Shown here: positions 33,775 through 43,146 of the stretch, piece by piece
How the letters are laid out: each line of letters begins with the position of its first letter
How positions within the stretch are numbered: position 1 is the stretch's first letter
DNA from: CAZSDU01 sp964429135
GTDB lineage: Bacteria > Bacteroidota > Bacteroidia > Bacteroidales > FEN-979
Assembly (NCBI GenBank): GCA_964429135.1
Contig: CAYSAU010000008.1
Span: forward strand, 86,068-150,067
Direction: 5' to 3'
DNA length: 64,000 bases
The notes under the pieces: generated by a model
Told to the model about the DNA's origin: nothing
What the model saw: only the letters and a program-made list of their open reading frames with translations
Database searches by the model: none
Made by a program: the position numbers and the translations under genes

Positions 33775-35133
33775 ATGGTCCGAAAATATTTCAAACTCGT
33801 CCGCCTGCTTCTTCTGCTCCCGGTATTTCTGACCCTTAGCTGTAAAGTTGGGCCAAACTATAAAAAGCCAATTGTTCAGACAGATAGTCTTTTCCGGTTT
33901 GCCGGCAGTTCGGATACCAACTGCTTGGCCAACATTGAATGGGTAAAACTGTTTAAAGACACTGTTTTACAGGGACTTGTAAAGACAGGTTTACAGAACA
34001 ACTTCAATGTCCAGATTGCTTTTTCACGGATTGAGCAAGCAAAAGCCAGTTTTAAAATCGAACGTGGCAAGCAATGGCCACAGCTATCGGTTCAGGGCCA
34101 GGCAGCCTATCAGGAACCCGGAACGCCAGGTAACACTTCTTATTCAGCCATGGCAGGCATAAGCTGGGAAATTGATCTCTGGGGAAAACTACGCCGATCT
34201 AAGGAAGCGGCGCGCGCTAACCTGTTCAGCCAAGTCGCTTACCAGCAATCGGTGCGGATCATGTTGATATATAATATCGTTGACAGTTATTTTAATTTGC
34301 TGGAATATGATAATGAGCTAAGGATCATTCAAGAAAATATCCTTATCAGACAGCAATCGCTCAACCTGGTAAAAGCCAAACTCATTGCTGGTACTGCTTC
34401 AGGTCTGGTGGTTGCCCAGGCACAGGCAGAACTGGCATTGGCACAAACTGAAGTCCCAAAACTCGAAAAGCTGATTGGACAAGAAGAAAATTACCTGAGT
34501 ACTTTGCTTGGGGAGGCTCCAAAATCCATTAAAAGGGGAAGGCCGATGCTTGATCAGATCAATATGCCTGAGATCCAAACACCTGGACTTCCTTCAACGC
34601 TGATTATACGCAGGCCGGATATCATCATGGCAGAGCAGTCACTGGTGGCCGCCAATGCCAACATCGGTGTTGCTCGTGCCATGATGCTTCCATCGCTCAG
34701 CATCTCCGGCAATGTCGGAGCTATTTTCAACCCCACTACCCTGGCCTATAACGCACTGGGGAATCTGATTGCTCCAATTTTCGGAGGAGGGCAACTCAGG
34801 GCCGGAGTCAAAAAAGCCCAGGCCTATAAACAGGAAATGCTGTACACTTATTTGCAAACCATCAACAATTCCCTCAAAGAAGTTTCAAATGCATTGCTTG
34901 AAGTTGAAAAGCAGAAAGAGATCGTCAAAAGTCAGCAAACAACGGTCAATGCCGCGCAAACTGCTTTTGACCTCTCCAACCAGTTATACAATGCAGGGTA
35001 TGCCAGTTATCTGGATGTGATTCAGGCACAGACCCTGCTATTCTCTGCACAACTTAACCTTTCCATGGCACAAAGCAATGAACTTACCTCTATGGTGAGC
35101 CTATACACCGCTTTGGGAGGAGGGTGGAAATGA
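33775..35133 (+). CDS. Outer-membrane efflux channel (OprM/NodT family lipoprotein)
   Basis: The 452-residue TolC-like protein has a lipoprotein signal ending LTLSC (Cys about 23) followed by KVGPNYKKP, the standard start of NodT-family outer-membrane factors. It carries two outer-membrane-factor repeats with long helices, the conserved WEIDLWGKLRRSKEAARA, the IIRRPDI segment, and a YASYLDVIQAQ-type repeat near the end. It forms the exit duct for the RND pump encoded immediately upstream. The gene order adaptor-pump-channel is the common one in this phylum. Confidence 0.94.
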   Translation: MVRKYFKLVRLLLLLPVFLTLSCKVGPNYKKPIVQTDSLFRFAGSSDTNCLANIEWVKLFKDTVLQGLVKTGLQNNFNVQIAFSRIEQAKASFKIERGKQWPQLSVQGQAAYQEPGTPGNTSYSAMAGISWEIDLWGKLRRSKEAARANLFSQVAYQQSVRIMLIYNIVDSYFNLLEYDNELRIIQENILIRQQSLNLVKAKLIAGTASGLVVAQAQAELALAQTEVPKLEKLIGQEENYLSTLLGEAPKSIKRGRPMLDQINMPEIQTPGLPSTLIIRRPDIIMAEQSLVAANANIGVARAMMLPSLSISGNVGAIFNPTTLAYNALGNLIAPIFGGGQLRAGVKKAQAYKQEMLYTYLQTINNSLKEVSNALLEVEKQKEIVKSQQTTVNAAQTAFDLSNQLYNAGYASYLDVIQAQTLLFSAQLNLSMAQSNELTSMVSLYTALGGGWK

Positions 35134-35184
35134 ACAAGCTGAGAAAATTAAGAGGCAACAGGCATTTAATTATTTTATAAGATT

Positions 35185-36330
35185 ATGAAAAACAAGTCCT
35201 TTCAACTATTCCTTATCCTGTTTCTTTTTTTCAACGGTTCTGAACTTCTTGCACAAAATAATGCCGATACTCTTACTAATGAGGTTAAAGCTAAAATCTT
35301 TAACAAATTAAAAAATTTCACATTCGGATTTTATGTGGATGTTTATTACAATATGACCCTTCACAGCAAGTACGACACTTCAAGCATTGTTCCTTTTTCC
35401 GCAAACTGTCCCGTTCAGAACCAAATTCGTCTGAATCTCGCAGCCTTGGAAATCTATTATAATGCCGAAAAAGTCAGAGGAAAACTAGTCATTCAATACG
35501 GGGATGCACCTAACCTGCTGGCTGCTCCAAACGCCCAATTTATTAAAAACCTCAGACAGGCTAATTTTGGTTTTCAACTCATTAAAAACCTGTGGCTGGA
35601 CTTCGGTTATATTCTTAATCCGGTCGGGTATGAGTCGTCATGGCCCGTCATCAATCAGATAACGACCGTGACCATCGGAGGATATTATGAACCCGGAAGT
35701 GTGCTTGGGGTTAAACTTTCCTACCAATTTACACCCAAACTTAATGGGGGAATCTTATTTGGAAATCCATACTCCGTTGCATACGGGAAAAACACACATA
35801 TGGCTGGGATGGTTTTTCTTTCTTATCGCCCGAATGAAAAAATTAATATCACCTATAACAATTTCTTTGGGAACCAGGCCTTAATAGATGCCGACATCAA
35901 CAATAACATTTTGTATAATAACCTGATCGTTTCCTATAATCCCATCAAACAAATTTCATTGGTCGGGGAATTCGATTACGCTGCCCAGACCAACTCGAGG
36001 TTGGCTCCGGATACCAATAAAACTGCATATATGTGCTCAGGATTCCTACAGGCAAAATACAATATTTCTGACCACTTTTCACTGACCACCAGGTATGAAT
36101 TCCTGAATGATCCTGATGGTTTTCTGACCGGAGTTTATCATTTCAAAGGAAAAACACGCGGACTGCTTACCAATGGCCTGACGGTACAATTTGAATACAA
36201 ACCGATCAATTTTGGATATATCCGTATAGAATATCGTTACCTGAATGCCAACACGGGAAATAATGTTTTTCACGACAATACCAGTGATAACCTTCAATCC
36301 ATCATATTTTCAACCGGAGTAAGATTCTGA
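35185..36330 (+). CDS. Outer-membrane beta-barrel porin (OmpL/BBP2-like)
   Basis: The 381-residue protein has a signal peptide (to about 24, ELLAQ). Alternating amphipathic strands follow throughout, ending in an aromatic C-terminal strand (SIIFSTGVRF). The opening FGFYVDVYYNMTL and the segment YGDAPNLLAA fit the putative beta-barrel porin 2 (OmpL-like) family. It may be part of the efflux transcription unit, starting 51 bases after it, and its stop overlaps the next start by one base (TGATG at 36328-36332). Function beyond a general pore is unknown. Confidence 0.72.
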   Translation: MKNKSFQLFLILFLFFNGSELLAQNNADTLTNEVKAKIFNKLKNFTFGFYVDVYYNMTLHSKYDTSSIVPFSANCPVQNQIRLNLAALEIYYNAEKVRGKLVIQYGDAPNLLAAPNAQFIKNLRQANFGFQLIKNLWLDFGYILNPVGYESSWPVINQITTVTIGGYYEPGSVLGVKLSYQFTPKLNGGILFGNPYSVAYGKNTHMAGMVFLSYRPNEKINITYNNFFGNQALIDADINNNILYNNLIVSYNPIKQISLVGEFDYAAQTNSRLAPDTNKTAYMCSGFLQAKYNISDHFSLTTRYEFLNDPDGFLTGVYHFKGKTRGLLTNGLTVQFEYKPINFGYIRIEYRYLNANTGNNVFHDNTSDNLQSIIFSTGVRF

Positions 36331-38570
36331 TGATAACACGAAAAGAGATAGAAAAGAGATACAGCCGGATATGTGAACATATTTTCAATCAGGAAATCAA
36401 GCCTGCCCTGGATGAACTATCGGAATTCATGAAATTTAGTGCTCAGTCCGATTTTTATTATCAAATGGAAACCCTTTCCGACAATTACCGGAATTTACTT
36501 GCTTATGCATTCGATGGGTATCAGGATCCCGAGCAATCCATTTTCCTGAATAACCTCAGTGCCTCCATTTTATCCATTGCCGATGAAATCAGACTTTCCC
36601 TAATGGAACGTGAATGGCCCTCCAGAATACAGGACAGAATTCGTCTGACCAGAGATTTTGGAGAAGATCCGCTCACCATTACCACACGAATTGAAGAAGT
36701 TTTTTTTCATCATGAGGTCAATAAACTGATCGAGGAAACCGAACTTTACGGTGAGAGTTCCACAGATTCTGACCGGATCAGGGAAAAATTAATGGATGCC
36801 GTATTCAGACTTTTCTGGTTGACAGGGAAATTTGAAGATGCCCACGCTGACCTTTTTCGAAAAATCAACCGTTCCTCTGGTATTCAATGGCATGAAAAAT
36901 GCCTGATGGTTAGCGCCCTCACCTTAAGCCTGATACGCTTTTTCGATCCCCTGAAACTGATCATCCTGATGGAGTTTGCTGAAAGTCATGAGAACCAAGT
37001 TTATCAGCGAGCCCTCATCGGGACTCTCATTGGGCTCATGATCTACGACCGCCGTATACCCTATTATCCGGAACTGATTAATAAGATTGAAAGTCTTCAG
37101 GAAGCAGAACATATTCCTGATGATATTGAGTTCATCCTGATGCAAATTTTACAGGCCAGGGAAACAGAAAAGATCACCCGGGAATTTGAAGAAGAAGTCC
37201 TTCCTGACATGAAGAAAATGATGCCCCGCATTGAAGACAAACTTCAACTGGAAGAAATCGGAGAGGAAGATGATCCCGAGGGATATAATCCAAAATGGAA
37301 AGGTTTGGTGGATGAAGTTCCAGGTTTGCTGGAAAAAATTGAGCGATTCTCGAAAATGCAGATGGAAGGGGCAGACGTATTCATGAGCACCTTCCAACTG
37401 TTAAAACGATTTGATTTCTTCAGCAGCATGAGCCATTGGTTTGTTCCTTTTTACAGGGATCATCCTGAAATCAACAAACCTGAAACCGGACAACATGAAA
37501 TTAACCTCAGGTTGATTGAAAGCCTGGAAAAAGCTTTTTACATCTGCAATTCCGACAAATATTCTTTTACCCTGAATTTTCAGGCGATCCCGACTCAGCA
37601 GCGCAGTATGATAGTGACAAATTTCGAGGCAGAGTTCGCGCAGATGAAAGATATGGCCTCAGAGGAGCAACTGCTTGATCAAACCCTTCAATCCAATGCG
37701 GTTTTCATCCAATATATCCAAGATCTATATCGTTTTTATAAATTATTTCCCTCAAAAATGGAATTTGACGATCTCTTCCAGATGAATTTCGAATTCCATA
37801 AACTGAATTTTCATGCTCGATTTTTTGAGAAGAAAGGATTTAAAGAAAAACTTGCCTCATTTTATTTCGATAAAGAACATTATCTAAATGCCATTTCGGT
37901 TTATGAATCCATCCTGGCCATTCCGCCTCCAAAAGGTGAACACTATGAAAAAATAGCATATTGTCACCAAAAACTTGGCCGCTACAAAAAAGCCATTGAA
38001 AACTATAAAACGGCTGAATTATTTGATTCCGACCGCCTCTGGATACTTAAGAAGATGGCCTGGTGCAGCATGAAAATGAAAGATTATTCATCGGCACTTG
38101 ATTTTTATAAGGAGGCCTCCACCCTTCAACCCGAAGACCTTCATCTCTCCACACAGATAGCGCAATGTTGCCTGAATCTTAAAGACTTTGAACAAGCTCT
38201 GAAATTCTATTCAAAAGTCAGCTTTTTTAAACCGGGGGATATGAAAATATTACGTCCCATTGCCTATTGTCATTTTCTAATGGGAAATCTTGACCAGGCT
38301 GAGGAGTGCTATACGGAACTTCTTTCCAATCTGGACAATCCTTCTGCCTACGACCTGATGAACGCCGGCCATATTCAACTATGTTCAGGAAGCCGAAAAA
38401 AAGCGCTGGCACTATACCGGAAAAGCATGATTAATCCATCTATAAGCGAGGAAAACCTGATCGCAGCCTTCGATGAAGACGTCCCCTACCTGATTGCAAA
38501 CGGAATTCCGGCAAAAGAGATCCCATTAATTAAAGATTACCTACTTTTTCAAAGAAATCCGGAATCATGA
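36330..38570 (+). CDS. Large helical protein with C-terminal TPR repeats
   Basis: The 746-residue protein has no signal peptide or membrane segments. The first ~500 residues are rich in charged helices and I do not recognise them. From about 515 to 725 there are roughly six tetratricopeptide repeats (for example YEKIAYCHQKLGRYKKAIEN, MKDYSSALDFYKEA, LKDFEQALKFYSK, MGNLDQAEECYTELL). It is probably a cytoplasmic scaffold. The start overlaps the porin stop by one base, and its stop overlaps the next gene by four bases (ATGA), so the porin, TPR and membrane-protein genes are coupled and may act together. Partner and pathway are unknown. Confidence 0.75.
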   Translation: MITRKEIEKRYSRICEHIFNQEIKPALDELSEFMKFSAQSDFYYQMETLSDNYRNLLAYAFDGYQDPEQSIFLNNLSASILSIADEIRLSLMEREWPSRIQDRIRLTRDFGEDPLTITTRIEEVFFHHEVNKLIEETELYGESSTDSDRIREKLMDAVFRLFWLTGKFEDAHADLFRKINRSSGIQWHEKCLMVSALTLSLIRFFDPLKLIILMEFAESHENQVYQRALIGTLIGLMIYDRRIPYYPELINKIESLQEAEHIPDDIEFILMQILQARETEKITREFEEEVLPDMKKMMPRIEDKLQLEEIGEEDDPEGYNPKWKGLVDEVPGLLEKIERFSKMQMEGADVFMSTFQLLKRFDFFSSMSHWFVPFYRDHPEINKPETGQHEINLRLIESLEKAFYICNSDKYSFTLNFQAIPTQQRSMIVTNFEAEFAQMKDMASEEQLLDQTLQSNAVFIQYIQDLYRFYKLFPSKMEFDDLFQMNFEFHKLNFHARFFEKKGFKEKLASFYFDKEHYLNAISVYESILAIPPPKGEHYEKIAYCHQKLGRYKKAIENYKTAELFDSDRLWILKKMAWCSMKMKDYSSALDFYKEASTLQPEDLHLSTQIAQCCLNLKDFEQALKFYSKVSFFKPGDMKILRPIAYCHFLMGNLDQAEECYTELLSNLDNPSAYDLMNAGHIQLCSGSRKKALALYRKSMINPSISEENLIAAFDEDVPYLIANGIPAKEIPLIKDYLLFQRNPES

Positions 38571-40162
38571 TTAGAAAACTCCCCTGGCCGAAAATAGAAC
38601 TGCTGTTTTTCACATTCATTACACTGGCGAACCTCATCCCCTTTGTTTCAACAAAATTTTTTCCCAGCCTCGACGGCGCCTCCCACTTGAGCAATGCAAA
38701 CATCATTAACCAGCTTTTGGTTTTTCAGAATGACTTGTTCCGTCAGTTTTTTCAGATCAATCCGGAACCTGTACCAAACTGGACTTCTCACTTGTTACTT
38801 TCATTGTTTGGATTGATCTTCCCGGCCTTCCTGGCGGAAAAGATTATTGTTATATCACTCCTTCTCGGCCTTCCATTTGCTTTTCGATCCTTGATGAAGT
38901 CACTGGTTCCAGAGAACATAAGCCTTAGCTACCTTGTCTTCCCATTCACCCACTCCATGTTCCTGTTTTTCGGTTTTTTTAATTTTTGTATCGGGATTGT
39001 TTTTTTCATGATCACCCTGCGTTACTGGTTGGTCAGGCATGGGATTATCAAAGGTCTTAAGGAAATGTTCATCTTGTTTTTCTTCATCCTAATCACTTAT
39101 TTCTCCCATATTCTTGTCTTCGGCGTGCTGCTGATCGTCATTGCCGTTCATATTATGGCCGATACTCTTCCTGGCATATTCCGAAACACAATGGAAAGGA
39201 AAAAGCTTTTCCGTGATTTTTTCCGTAAAACGGGCATCATTACAATGGTTTCTGCCATTCCCCTTTTCCTCTTTGTTTACTTTTTTATGTCAAGACCAGG
39301 AATCAGGGAAATATCCTTTCTGACGAAATCACAACTCCTTGAATTTTTGTACAGGATACGTCCCCTAATTTCTTTTAATCCTGAGAAAGAAGGAATTTTT
39401 ACGATTATTTTTTTTGGACTTCTGGTTTTTCTCATTCTTACCGGCATTCTGATCATTGCTTACCGTTTTTTCAGTTTGAAAAACAGAAAAGTTAACCCAA
39501 ATTCAGAATGGCTTATCCCATCTATTTTCATCCTTGTTGTATTGTATTTTTTCCTTCCTGATGCATACGGAACTGCAAGCTATACCAATCTCCGTTTGGG
39601 ATTTATCTTGTTCCTGCTAACCATACTCTGGATTTCGACCTTTCCGCTTCCCCGTTGGATGGGTATAATGGCAGCAGCTACAGCCATAGCAGTCAATGTC
39701 ATGATGATTGAGTTCAATAAACCGCTCATCCGTGAATTCGGGAAGATGGCTGAGGACTGCAACAAAGCATCCCAGCATATCGCGCCAAACAGCCTTGTTT
39801 TACCCATTTATCTGATGGACAACTGGTTTACTGGACATTTTGTGGATTACATGGCGGTCGATAAACCAATCCTGATGGTGTACAACTATGAATGTGAAAC
39901 CGGTTATTTCCCTGTAATATGGAATACATCCACAAAACCCAATTATTTTATTGGCAACCCATCAGATTCCTCGCATTATATCAATTTTGCCTTAAGCGGA
40001 GAAAGGAAAAGTTTAAAGATCAACTATATCTTTGTCATGGGAAAGATTGATCCAGGGAAGGACTGGTTTTTTTCTATGCTTGATAAAATTCTGGTCAAGA
40101 CTTATGTTCCGGTTTATTCCACTGAATTTTGCTGTCTTTATCAGTCTTTAACTATTTATTGA
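38567..40162 (+). CDS. Polytopic membrane protein, possible GT-C-type glycosyltransferase
   Basis: The 531-residue protein has about eleven to twelve hydrophobic segments and a soluble C-terminal domain of about 140 residues. The first extracytoplasmic loop contains FPSLDGASHLSNANII. An acidic residue in this loop, followed by a His, is where lipid-sugar-dependent GT-C glycosyltransferases keep a catalytic acid, so a GT-C fold is a reasonable guess but not proven. It is translationally coupled to the TPR gene upstream (ATGA at 38567-38570). Its 3' end overlaps the convergent GMP-reductase-like gene by 11 bases. I cannot assign a substrate. Confidence 0.6.
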   Translation: MIRKLPWPKIELLFFTFITLANLIPFVSTKFFPSLDGASHLSNANIINQLLVFQNDLFRQFFQINPEPVPNWTSHLLLSLFGLIFPAFLAEKIIVISLLLGLPFAFRSLMKSLVPENISLSYLVFPFTHSMFLFFGFFNFCIGIVFFMITLRYWLVRHGIIKGLKEMFILFFFILITYFSHILVFGVLLIVIAVHIMADTLPGIFRNTMERKKLFRDFFRKTGIITMVSAIPLFLFVYFFMSRPGIREISFLTKSQLLEFLYRIRPLISFNPEKEGIFTIIFFGLLVFLILTGILIIAYRFFSLKNRKVNPNSEWLIPSIFILVVLYFFLPDAYGTASYTNLRLGFILFLLTILWISTFPLPRWMGIMAAATAIAVNVMMIEFNKPLIREFGKMAEDCNKASQHIAPNSLVLPIYLMDNWFTGHFVDYMAVDKPILMVYNYECETGYFPVIWNTSTKPNYFIGNPSDSSHYINFALSGERKSLKINYIFVMGKIDPGKDWFFSMLDKILVKTYVPVYSTEFCCLYQSLTIY

Positions 40163-41231
40163 AACGGTTCAGGCTATTCTGACTGATCAGATGCCAATCC
40201 GGTTTTCCGATAAACCCTTCCAGGTCATGGTTATCCGTATAGGACATGGCAGAGGATAAATAATCCTTGAAATTATCCACCCAGCCCGACAAAGTATATT
40301 CCACCTGGATCATCCTGGTCACGCCTTCGGAGGAACGGATCTCATTACCCAGATGAGCCTGGACTTCCTTGGTACTCATTCCACGAAATTTTTTGTAAAA
40401 CAAAGAGCCCATTTTAAAAGCTGTCCTGACTTCTTCACTATATTGATCCACCTTATCGCCTGGGACAGTGTAACCTTCAAATTTTTTATTTGCAGCAAAG
40501 GTATGTCCTGCCGACTCCAGAGCTTTATTGAAAATCCCGCCACACATCACATAATCGGCGCCAAGAGCCAGGGCTTTGATGATGTCGGCATACTTCCTGA
40601 TTCCTCCATCGGCAACGATTTTTGCATGAACTCCGGCTTTCAGGCTTTTCATAACGTGAATGTCGTGGATCAGGGATGCCAGGGGATATCCTATCCCGGT
40701 ATGCACGGAAGTACTGCAACCTGAGCCATTGCCGACACCCACCCGTACATAATCAGCTCCAGCCGAGGAGAGTTCAAAGAATGTTGCCGGGTTGGCCACA
40801 TTGCCGACCATAAGAATCAATTGATCCCCGTATATTTCTTTCACTTTGCTGATCGTCCCAAACAACCTTTTCATATGCCCGTTGGCAATGTCAATACAGA
40901 CAAAAAAAGGAGAAGAGGGTTCCATGAGAGGGGAGTTGATAAAAAGCTGCTCTACCTGATCCAAACTCAGTGCCATCCACCCCATTGTACCAATGATATC
41001 CCGGGTGTTAAAATTTCTTGTTTCTGTCCTCGGGATGATAGGATAAATATGGTTTTCCTCGTATATCTTACGGTGGGCAAGATCCGTAACTGTATCCATG
41101 GGGGCAGTAAACAAGGGCAGCATACCCTTTCCATCCATTATCTTCACTGTTTTTCTGGAGTTGATTGAACTCAGAACAGCCGGGCTGATCAAAATATCGT
41201 CGAAGTCAAATTTCATGTTTAGCATGATCAC
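40152..41231 (-). CDS. GMP reductase-like / IMPDH-family enzyme
   Basis: The 359-residue protein is a TIM barrel of the IMP dehydrogenase/GMP reductase family without the CBS pair found in most IMPDHs, which fits GuaC in length (E. coli 347). It starts FDFDDILISPA and shows VADGGIRKYADIIKALALGADYV and YKKFRGMST. The catalytic-Cys loop reads GVGNGSGCSTS with Cys172, instead of the usual GPGS-V/I-CTTR. The role would be NADPH-dependent conversion of GMP to IMP in purine salvage, but the altered loop leaves room for another substrate. The true start may be residue 4 or 6 (MKFDFDD). It lies one base after the DUF389 gene and is probably co-transcribed with it. Confidence 0.8.
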   Translation of the reverse strand: MIMLNMKFDFDDILISPAVLSSINSRKTVKIMDGKGMLPLFTAPMDTVTDLAHRKIYEENHIYPIIPRTETRNFNTRDIIGTMGWMALSLDQVEQLFINSPLMEPSSPFFVCIDIANGHMKRLFGTISKVKEIYGDQLILMVGNVANPATFFELSSAGADYVRVGVGNGSGCSTSVHTGIGYPLASLIHDIHVMKSLKAGVHAKIVADGGIRKYADIIKALALGADYVMCGGIFNKALESAGHTFAANKKFEGYTVPGDKVDQYSEEVRTAFKMGSLFYKKFRGMSTKEVQAHLGNEIRSSEGVTRMIQVEYTLSGWVDNFKDYLSSAMSYTDNHDLEGFIGKPDWHLISQNSLNRFNK

Positions 41232-41232
41232 A

Positions 41233-42579
41233 TTATTTGTCGATTACTATTCTTACCGGATAACCGGTCAACCTTTGCTGAAGCCATTCTTTGATTCGCT
41301 TCATGTCATGTTTATCCGGATTCCTTTTGACTTTCAGGTAAGCAAGATACGCGGTATCTGCTTTTCGGGTACCAGGTTTTCGGATGATCACCTTGGACAC
41401 GGATACCTCTTCGGCCACAGGAAAAAGGACTTTGATTTCAGGGATCAGGGTTCCGTTGCCAGAAAAATCTTCCAGGCCTTTCAATTTTTGCTCCAGCATT
41501 TGAATTTTCTCCTCCTTTACAGCAAGTATCTCCTGGGACTTGGTATATAATTCCTCGACAATTTCTGATTTCATGTTGGTGATCTCGCTGGGGTTAAGTT
41601 CATTTACTCCCTGTTTAACTAAAAGTTTAGCATTGATGAGGTGATAATCAGGCATTTTTTTCTTTGCATTTTCAAGCAGCTCATTGCTTACTCCTTTTCC
41701 AATGTAAACCAAAGAGATTGTTTTTTCTGAAGCGCTGATTTTTTTTTCGATGATGGTATTGTCATTGAAATTTAACTCCTTGTTAATGAAGCGGGCAGAA
41801 TTAGATTCAAACACATTCCGCTGAATCATCTGGTAAGCGATATAAATACTGGGCAAAAGGGTGATAATCACAATAGTGTAAATGATAAGTCTCACTTTTT
41901 TTGCAGTACGTTCATCTTTGTACTGTATCAGAGGGAAATGTAAAAATCTAACCATCAGGAAAGTAGCAAGACAAATAAAAACGCTATTGATAAAGAAGAG
42001 GTATAAAGCACCGGCAAAATAGTACATATTCCCCACGGCAAGCCCGTAACCTGCTGTACATAAAGGAGGCATGAGTGCAGTTGCGATGGCCACTCCTGGA
42101 ATCACATTTCCCTTGGATTTGCTAGATGTCGCTATGACCCCGGCCAGCCCTCCAAAGAATGCGATCAGCACATCATACACTGTGGGTGTGGTACGTGCCA
42201 GTAATTCTGAATGGGCTTCCGCCAAAGGGGTGGAAATAAAATACAGTGTCGAGGCGCATAAGCTGATGATGACGGCAATGGAATAATTGTAGGCTGAGGT
42301 TCGGATCAGCCTGAAGTCATTGATCCCGGCGCCAAGCCCTATCCCCATGATGGGCCCCATCAGGGGAGAGATCAGCATGGCCCCTATGATTACCGCCGTG
42401 GAATTCATGTTCAGACCTATGGAAGCCAGAAAAATGGCAAAGATCAATACCCAGAGGTTGGTTCCCCTGAAATAAATGCTTTGCCTGATCGATTGTATTA
42501 CTTCTTCCACCCCGGCCTGTTCTTCCGAAAGATTGAAGCGATCTTTTAAAAATGCTTTAAAACTTGTGTTGTATGGCAT
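41233..42579 (-). CDS. DUF389 family membrane protein
   Basis: The 448-residue protein matches the DUF389 family. A short cytoplasmic N-terminus leads into IRQSIYFRGTNLWVLIFAIF and the diagnostic block STAVIIGAMLISPLMGPIMG. About six membrane segments span residues 35-265, with a glycine-rich GLAGVIATSSKSKGNVIPG loop. The C-terminal third is soluble with a coiled coil (about 330-375) and a small domain. Function is unknown; members are often annotated as TIGR00341 hydrophobic proteins. It is probably the first gene of a two-gene unit with the GMP-reductase-like enzyme. A TACATTTG -7 box (minus strand, 42612-42619) lies 33 bases upstream. Confidence 0.85.
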   Translation of the reverse strand: MPYNTSFKAFLKDRFNLSEEQAGVEEVIQSIRQSIYFRGTNLWVLIFAIFLASIGLNMNSTAVIIGAMLISPLMGPIMGIGLGAGINDFRLIRTSAYNYSIAVIISLCASTLYFISTPLAEAHSELLARTTPTVYDVLIAFFGGLAGVIATSSKSKGNVIPGVAIATALMPPLCTAGYGLAVGNMYYFAGALYLFFINSVFICLATFLMVRFLHFPLIQYKDERTAKKVRLIIYTIVIITLLPSIYIAYQMIQRNVFESNSARFINKELNFNDNTIIEKKISASEKTISLVYIGKGVSNELLENAKKKMPDYHLINAKLLVKQGVNELNPSEITNMKSEIVEELYTKSQEILAVKEEKIQMLEQKLKGLEDFSGNGTLIPEIKVLFPVAEEVSVSKVIIRKPGTRKADTAYLAYLKVKRNPDKHDMKRIKEWLQQRLTGYPVRIVIDK

Positions 42580-42611
42580 AAATATGCTTTGATTATGTCT
42601 AATTTCAACCC

Positions 42612-42619
42612 CAAATGTA
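42612..42619 (-). promoter_or_regulatory. -7 promoter box for the DUF389 gene
   Basis: The minus strand reads TACATTTG (TAnnTTTG), ending 33 bases before the ATG at 42579. Confidence 0.45.
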
Positions 42620-42663
42620 CATAAAAACCCTTATGTTTTCAAACCGATATACCAGCCAGCTAA

Positions 42664-42798
42664 TCAAACCTAAAGCTTAAACCCTCCCGTGCAGAAATAG
42701 AGCAGTTCAAGAAAAACCTTGTCGGACTGCTGGATGGTCTTGATGAGACCGATTCTTTTTGCAAAGATCACGCCTTTATTCCCGGTCAATTCCTATAG
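42664..42798 (+). pseudogene. Remnant resembling the N-terminus of a type IIG restriction enzyme
   Basis: Between two in-frame stops (TAA 42661-42663 and TAG 42796-42798) an open stretch of 44 codons has no start codon. It reads LKLKPSRAEIEQFKKNLVGL, then LDGLDETDSFCKDHA. From memory, this pattern (KxKP-x-R-x-E-I-E-x-F-K-x-N-L with LLDxxDE) is the conserved N-terminal segment (DUF7149-like) of Bacteroidota Eco57I-type restriction-methyltransferases. No downstream methylase motifs follow; the next gene is a tRNA. I read it as a decayed leftover beside a tRNA gene. A chance open frame cannot be excluded. Confidence 0.35.
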
Positions 42799-42837
42799 TA
42801 AGCTTGTATTTCCTTCCCGGGTGTACTTATCTGGATA

Positions 42838-42874
42838 GAGAAAAAAAATAAAACCCGCTATTGAAGCGGGTTTT
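42838..42874 (-). terminator. Rho-independent terminator after tRNA-Leu(CAG)
   Basis: On the minus strand AAAACCCGCT (complement of 42865-42874) pairs with AGCGGGTTTT (complement of 42850-42859) around a five-base loop. A T-rich tract follows. It lies directly downstream of the tRNA. Confidence 0.75.
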
Positions 42875-42886
42875 GAGATGATTTTG

Positions 42887-42970
42887 TGCCCGGAACAGGA
42901 CTCGAACCTGCACATCCGTACGGACACTAGTCCCTGAAACTAGCGCGTCTACCAATTCCGCCATCCGGGC
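42887..42970 (-). tRNA. tRNA-Leu (anticodon CAG)
   Basis: On the minus strand the acceptor arms GCCCGGA and TCCGGGC pair fully. The anticodon stem CTAGT/ACTAG encloses the loop TTCAGGG, giving anticodon CAG. A long variable arm typical of Leu tRNAs and a GTTCGAGTC T-loop follow. The length is 84 nt and the 3' CCA is not encoded. A TACCTTTG promoter box lies 52 bases upstream. Confidence 0.95.
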
Positions 42971-43021
42971 GAAGAGAGTGTGGGTTTGGGTGTGAGTTTG
43001 GGTGTGATGATATCAGGGGTG

Positions 43022-43029
43022 CAAAGGTA
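43022..43029 (-). promoter_or_regulatory. -7 promoter box for tRNA-Leu(CAG)
   Basis: The minus strand reads TACCTTTG (TAnnTTTG). The leader between the box and the tRNA holds two copies of GTTTGGGTGTGA on the plus strand (within 42980-43009). Confidence 0.5.
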
Positions 43030-43146
43030 GAAATCTTTTTAATATACCCGGATGAAAAATCAAATTAATGTAAAATCTGTCTCAAAAAATGATCCCTTCA
43101 TGGTTTATAAAAAAATGATATTGTTTTTTTTAAATAAAATAATAAT

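Noticed and set aside
42799..42837. Possible continuation of the restriction-enzyme remnant toward the tRNA
   Set aside because: No frame in this stretch continues the protein pattern; it is only AT-rich spacer.
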